NCBI GenBank assembly: GCA_020091685.1 | Contig: CM034601.1 | Coordinates: 10,356,419 to 10,420,418 of the forward strand | Length of the DNA stretch: 64,000 nt | Direction: 5' to 3' | DNA from: Lutjanus erythropterus | Taxonomy: Eukaryota > Chordata > Actinopteri > Lutjaniformes > Lutjanidae | Shown: piece by piece, positions 60,901 to 64,000 of the stretch | Layout: each line of letters begins with the position of its first letter | Numbering within the stretch: the first letter of the stretch is position 1 | The notes under the pieces: generated by a model | The model's database searches: none | What the model was told of the DNA's origin: nothing | Seen by the model: only the letters and a program-made list of their open reading frames with translations | Made by a program: the position numbers and the translations under genes

Positions 60901-62026
60901 CTTCCACTACCATTTCAAGTCTAAAAGAAATTTGGTATGTGAGATTCTGGGAAGTAGCAGGGTACGGAAGTAGTCTTTCAGGCAGTGTCGGAGGCATTTT
61001 TAGTGTTTATCAGAACAATGCTAATTATTTTTTGCCCAGGGCAAGTAGATTGCCAGATGTGGCAAGTTCATCTAGCAACTCACATGCCCAAACAGGCAAG
61101 TGGTGAAAAAGAAATAAACTATTGAACTACTCTGATAATGAAAAAATGTCATAACATGCCATTGTCAGTCTATCAAATATGGAGATTTCCTGCTTTTCTT
61201 TGCACATCATCACATTGCACTGAATACGTTTGAGTTTTTTACTGACAAACTAGACACTGAAAGACATCACCTTGGACTTTGAGAAAATCAGATGGACATT
61301 TTTCACTATTTTTGAACATTTTATAGATGTCGCAGCTCTATTAAACATGGCAATTAACTTTTTTCTTTGTTGGTATTTGACAACGGCTAATACTAAAACT
61401 TTTTGTACAGGGGCAAGTAAAAATCTTCAGGCACTGGATCTCTGAAAACGTTAACATTGAACCCTGCTAATCTTTTCAGCTCTAATCGGCTGGTCTTAAA
61501 ACACAATTTCAAATAGCATTTCCTGCCTGAACAACAAACCGAAACACAAAGAAAATTAACAATTTTATACAATTAATTACAGAAATGCAGCAAAAACTTT
61601 TGGGTAATTTTGTGAATCTGGAAACGGCAAACATTTGGTGTTTTTTGCTTCAGAAAATAATCATAAATAAATAATTAAAATAGTTGATTGTTATTCTGTC
61701 AGTACAACCAGCCAATGGTTTTATGGACGAATGCACTGCCTGAGCAGCCAAAACTGGAGTTGAGCTTGGAAAGATGTAGATATTTAGGGCCAAGACTACA
61801 ACTAATAAGAGGAATAATGAATGAATAGTTTCAGACAGTGTTGCTTTGATTCACTGCTGACATGTTCTAATTATTTAATCTCTGGATAGTTTATATTATA
61901 TGGTGTGACACTGATGTTATAATGCTGCATGATGATGATGAATAATAGCAATTTGGAAATTTTATTTGCCTCCATCTTCTAATCTGTTTTCATAGTTTGA
62001 TGCTTGTATACCTAATTATCTGGATG

Positions 62027-62028
<2 letters not shown>

Positions 62029-62080
<52 letters not shown>
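62029..62080. repeat. (TG)26 microsatellite
   Basis: Uninterrupted TG run, 52 bp. Confidence 0.95.
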
Positions 62081-62082
<2 letters not shown>

Positions 62083-63479
62083 CAGGGTGTTTCTTTCAAC
62101 AACAAGAAATAATTTCTGTGGTCTTCTGATTGGCTAATTTATCCAGGATCTACACTATACATATTTAGACATTTATTTTTCCAAATGACCGCCTTTTTCA
62201 CAACTTACACGACAAGATAAGGTCAATTTCAGAGTTTCTGCCTGATCCCTGCTTTGAGGTCAGCCATATTTGTTTTGTCTCCAAACTGTCAGAGAGGTCC
62301 CGCCATGGTGGTGAGCCTGAACTAACTCTATCCTTTAAAAAAAGAAACAAGCAGTCCTGAGGACACAGAGTCGGGCCAGCAGAGGCAGACTGCTCTGTCT
62401 GGACGTGATGTTTAGCTGCTGTGTAATTACAGCCACAACCACTAAAGTACCTATTGTAGAGAACTAAAGACATCCACTACAGCACAGTGAAGCAGCACAA
62501 GCCGAGGCTCAATCTGATTGGCTGGTGATCGTTATAATTTGTGACTTGAAGCTACTGAGATGCTGTTTTTATAAACACCAGCTTTTGTTTCTCACTCTGT
62601 GTTGTAAATTAGTCTGTTAAATCTTTCTGTCCGCCTTAATAGGACTATTGCAAACAGAACAACAGCGACCTATCTGCCTCTACTGGCTTGTTGTCAATAT
62701 TAAGTATTTTTTGCTACCACCACAGCTCTTGTCTGAATTAATTTCTGCGTAAAAGCACAAGTAATGCATCCAACACTGTCACATTATTATTGCCGAGGCC
62801 TCAAGTCAAGAGTATTGTGATATTTGATTTCGCATCCTGCAAAGTCCTGCAGACACAAGAGTGATCCGTTTCTATTTTCCCATCACTTTTAAAACAAAAA
62901 CAAAATTTCCTAAGTTGTAATCCAGTATCTTTTAGACAACTGTTAACGCTTCTATGCCAAATATGCCAAAAATCAGAGTGTTTTCATATCAAAATCCCTC
63001 TCATTTCCCATCCTGTAAGACACTAAATATGATTTGGTGACTCATCCTGAACTTGGGTGCGTTTGCAGAAAGTTATCCAATCAAATGTGATTTGGGGCAA
63101 CAGGCTGACCAAAATAAAAAGTGCATTTTACTGTTAGCTTGGGGCTCATAGTGGCTAGCAGATCACTATCAGAAAACTTAAATCTATTCTGAGATCTAAT
63201 TTATTCCATTTCTCCTTCATCCTCAATTTCCTGATCTAACAGCACAGATCCAGTCAAATCTAACGGATCTCATTTATAACCCTCTTGCAACTAAATCTCA
63301 CCCACATTTTCTCTTTCACTTTGAGGTGTCTCACATTACAGAAGACGACGCTCCAACGTCTGTTTCACTGTGACCTTAAAATAATTTCCTGTCACAAAGT
63401 CAAGTTGCTGAGAGCAACATAAAACCTTATCCAGCTTGATTAGAAGTAAAACAGTGAATACCGACCAGGTCCACAAGCA

Positions 63480-63830
63480 TTATTAAAGGTGACATATGCA
63501 GTAAAATATAGCGTTCAAAAATGGGTTCTGCAGTCGAAACTGAGTCTGAGGCGGAGGGAAACAATTTGCTCCAATATTTTCAGCACTCAGGCTGATTGCC
63601 TTGCAGCGACACTGAACCTACACGAGCGCAAGACAGGCACAACAATATATTCTGACAATAACGACGAGTCCTACGCTGTAAGTTGATCAGCTTTTTAAAA
63701 CACAGACCTACTCATTTGGTGAACATTTGGCATTAATTTGAACTCTAAAAACAGGCAAATTAATAACGTTATTCTGGACCAGAAGAGACATTTCAAAGTA
63801 CACCACAACTGCAGCGTTGACATCAGAGGA
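63480..63830 (+). repeat. dispersed repeat, copy 2 of the 46940 family
   Basis: GAGCGCAAGACAGGCACAAC, GAGTCCTACGCTGTAAGTTG and AACATTTGGCATTAATTTGA align in order with 46940-47330. Confidence 0.5.
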
Positions 63831-63889
63831 ACAGAAAATTTTACCTTTACATGCTTCTTTAATCTCTGATGACATATCAGTGTTTCCAC

Positions 63890-64000
63890 TGCTCTGCGTG
63901 TTTTAGATGTGTCCCTGCTCCAACACACCTGATTCAGATGATCAGCTCGTCATGAAGCCTCTGCCTGACAGCCTGGAGCCTGATTACGAGCTGATCATGA
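63890..64000 (+). repeat. CCCTGCTCCAACACACC repeat at window edge
   Basis: GTTTTAGATGTGTCCCTGCT followed by CCAACACACCTGATTCAGAT matches the repeat at 30151-30245. It continues to the window edge. Confidence 0.55.

Larger units (their letters stand above)
57742..64000 (-). other. larp1 upstream intron (partial)
   Basis: No exon for the conserved N-terminal LARP1 segments (PKVNPWT, NWPTPGE) could be read on the minus strand. It contains a fold-back element (58833-59166), a GC-richer block (59940-60480), a GGGCTGCAACT repeat (60598-60900), (TG)26 (62029-62080) and repeat copies near the right edge. Confidence 0.55.

Overview
This is teleost fish (most likely percomorph) nuclear DNA. Three vertebrate genes with canonical GT-AG introns sit in AT-rich, repeat-rich sequence, and the dispersed repeats (fold-back MITEs, hAT-like, Harbinger-like, Tc1-like and TTAA-flanked elements) are of types seen in spiny-rayed fish. 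Identification was by reading the translated exons against remembered family sequences; no search was run.

Layout. (1) Positions 3986-9280, minus strand: 5' half of macroh2a1 (core histone macro-H2A1). It has a non-coding first exon in a GC-rich promoter (about 8880-9290) and four coding exons giving the histone fold, the basic linker and the first residues before the macro domain (192 codons). The macro-domain exons lie beyond the left edge. (2) 9290-14800: intergenic, almost entirely repeats, between two divergent promoters. (3) 14851-28220, plus strand: complete faxdc2 (fatty acid hydroxylase/sterol desaturase family), nine coding exons, 341 aa, with the histidine boxes intact. (4) 28221-33796: two convergent 3' UTRs, faxdc2 from the left and larp1 from the right, whose likely poly(A) signals are only about 130 bp apart. 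(5) 33797-54833, minus strand: larp1, 17 coding exons giving 903 residues plus stop. They carry the RG tract, La motif, PAM2 motif and the full DM15 cap-binding region. A further 72-nt candidate exon lies at 57670-57741. The N-terminal exons are beyond the right edge. (6) 57742-64000: larp1 intron with repeats and one GC-richer block at about 59940-60480 that looks regulatory.

The three genes do not form a pathway: a chromatin variant histone, an ER membrane sterol/lipid oxidase-like enzyme and a translational regulator of TOP mRNAs. larp1 and faxdc2 are also neighbours on human 5q33, while macroH2A1 lies elsewhere on human 5q.

I found no CRISPR array, operon, defence system or convincing tRNA/rRNA gene, as expected for vertebrate DNA. 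No wholly new system is visible. The points most worth a second look are the candidate 24-codon larp1 exon, the in-frame tandem donors and CU-rich tract around the poorly conserved larp1 exons G/H, a 188-bp direct duplication (2 differences) in consecutive larp1 introns, the close 3' ends of faxdc2 and larp1, a Harbinger-like element with a decayed Myb/SANT-like ORF, and a possible muscle-type enhancer near 60 kb.
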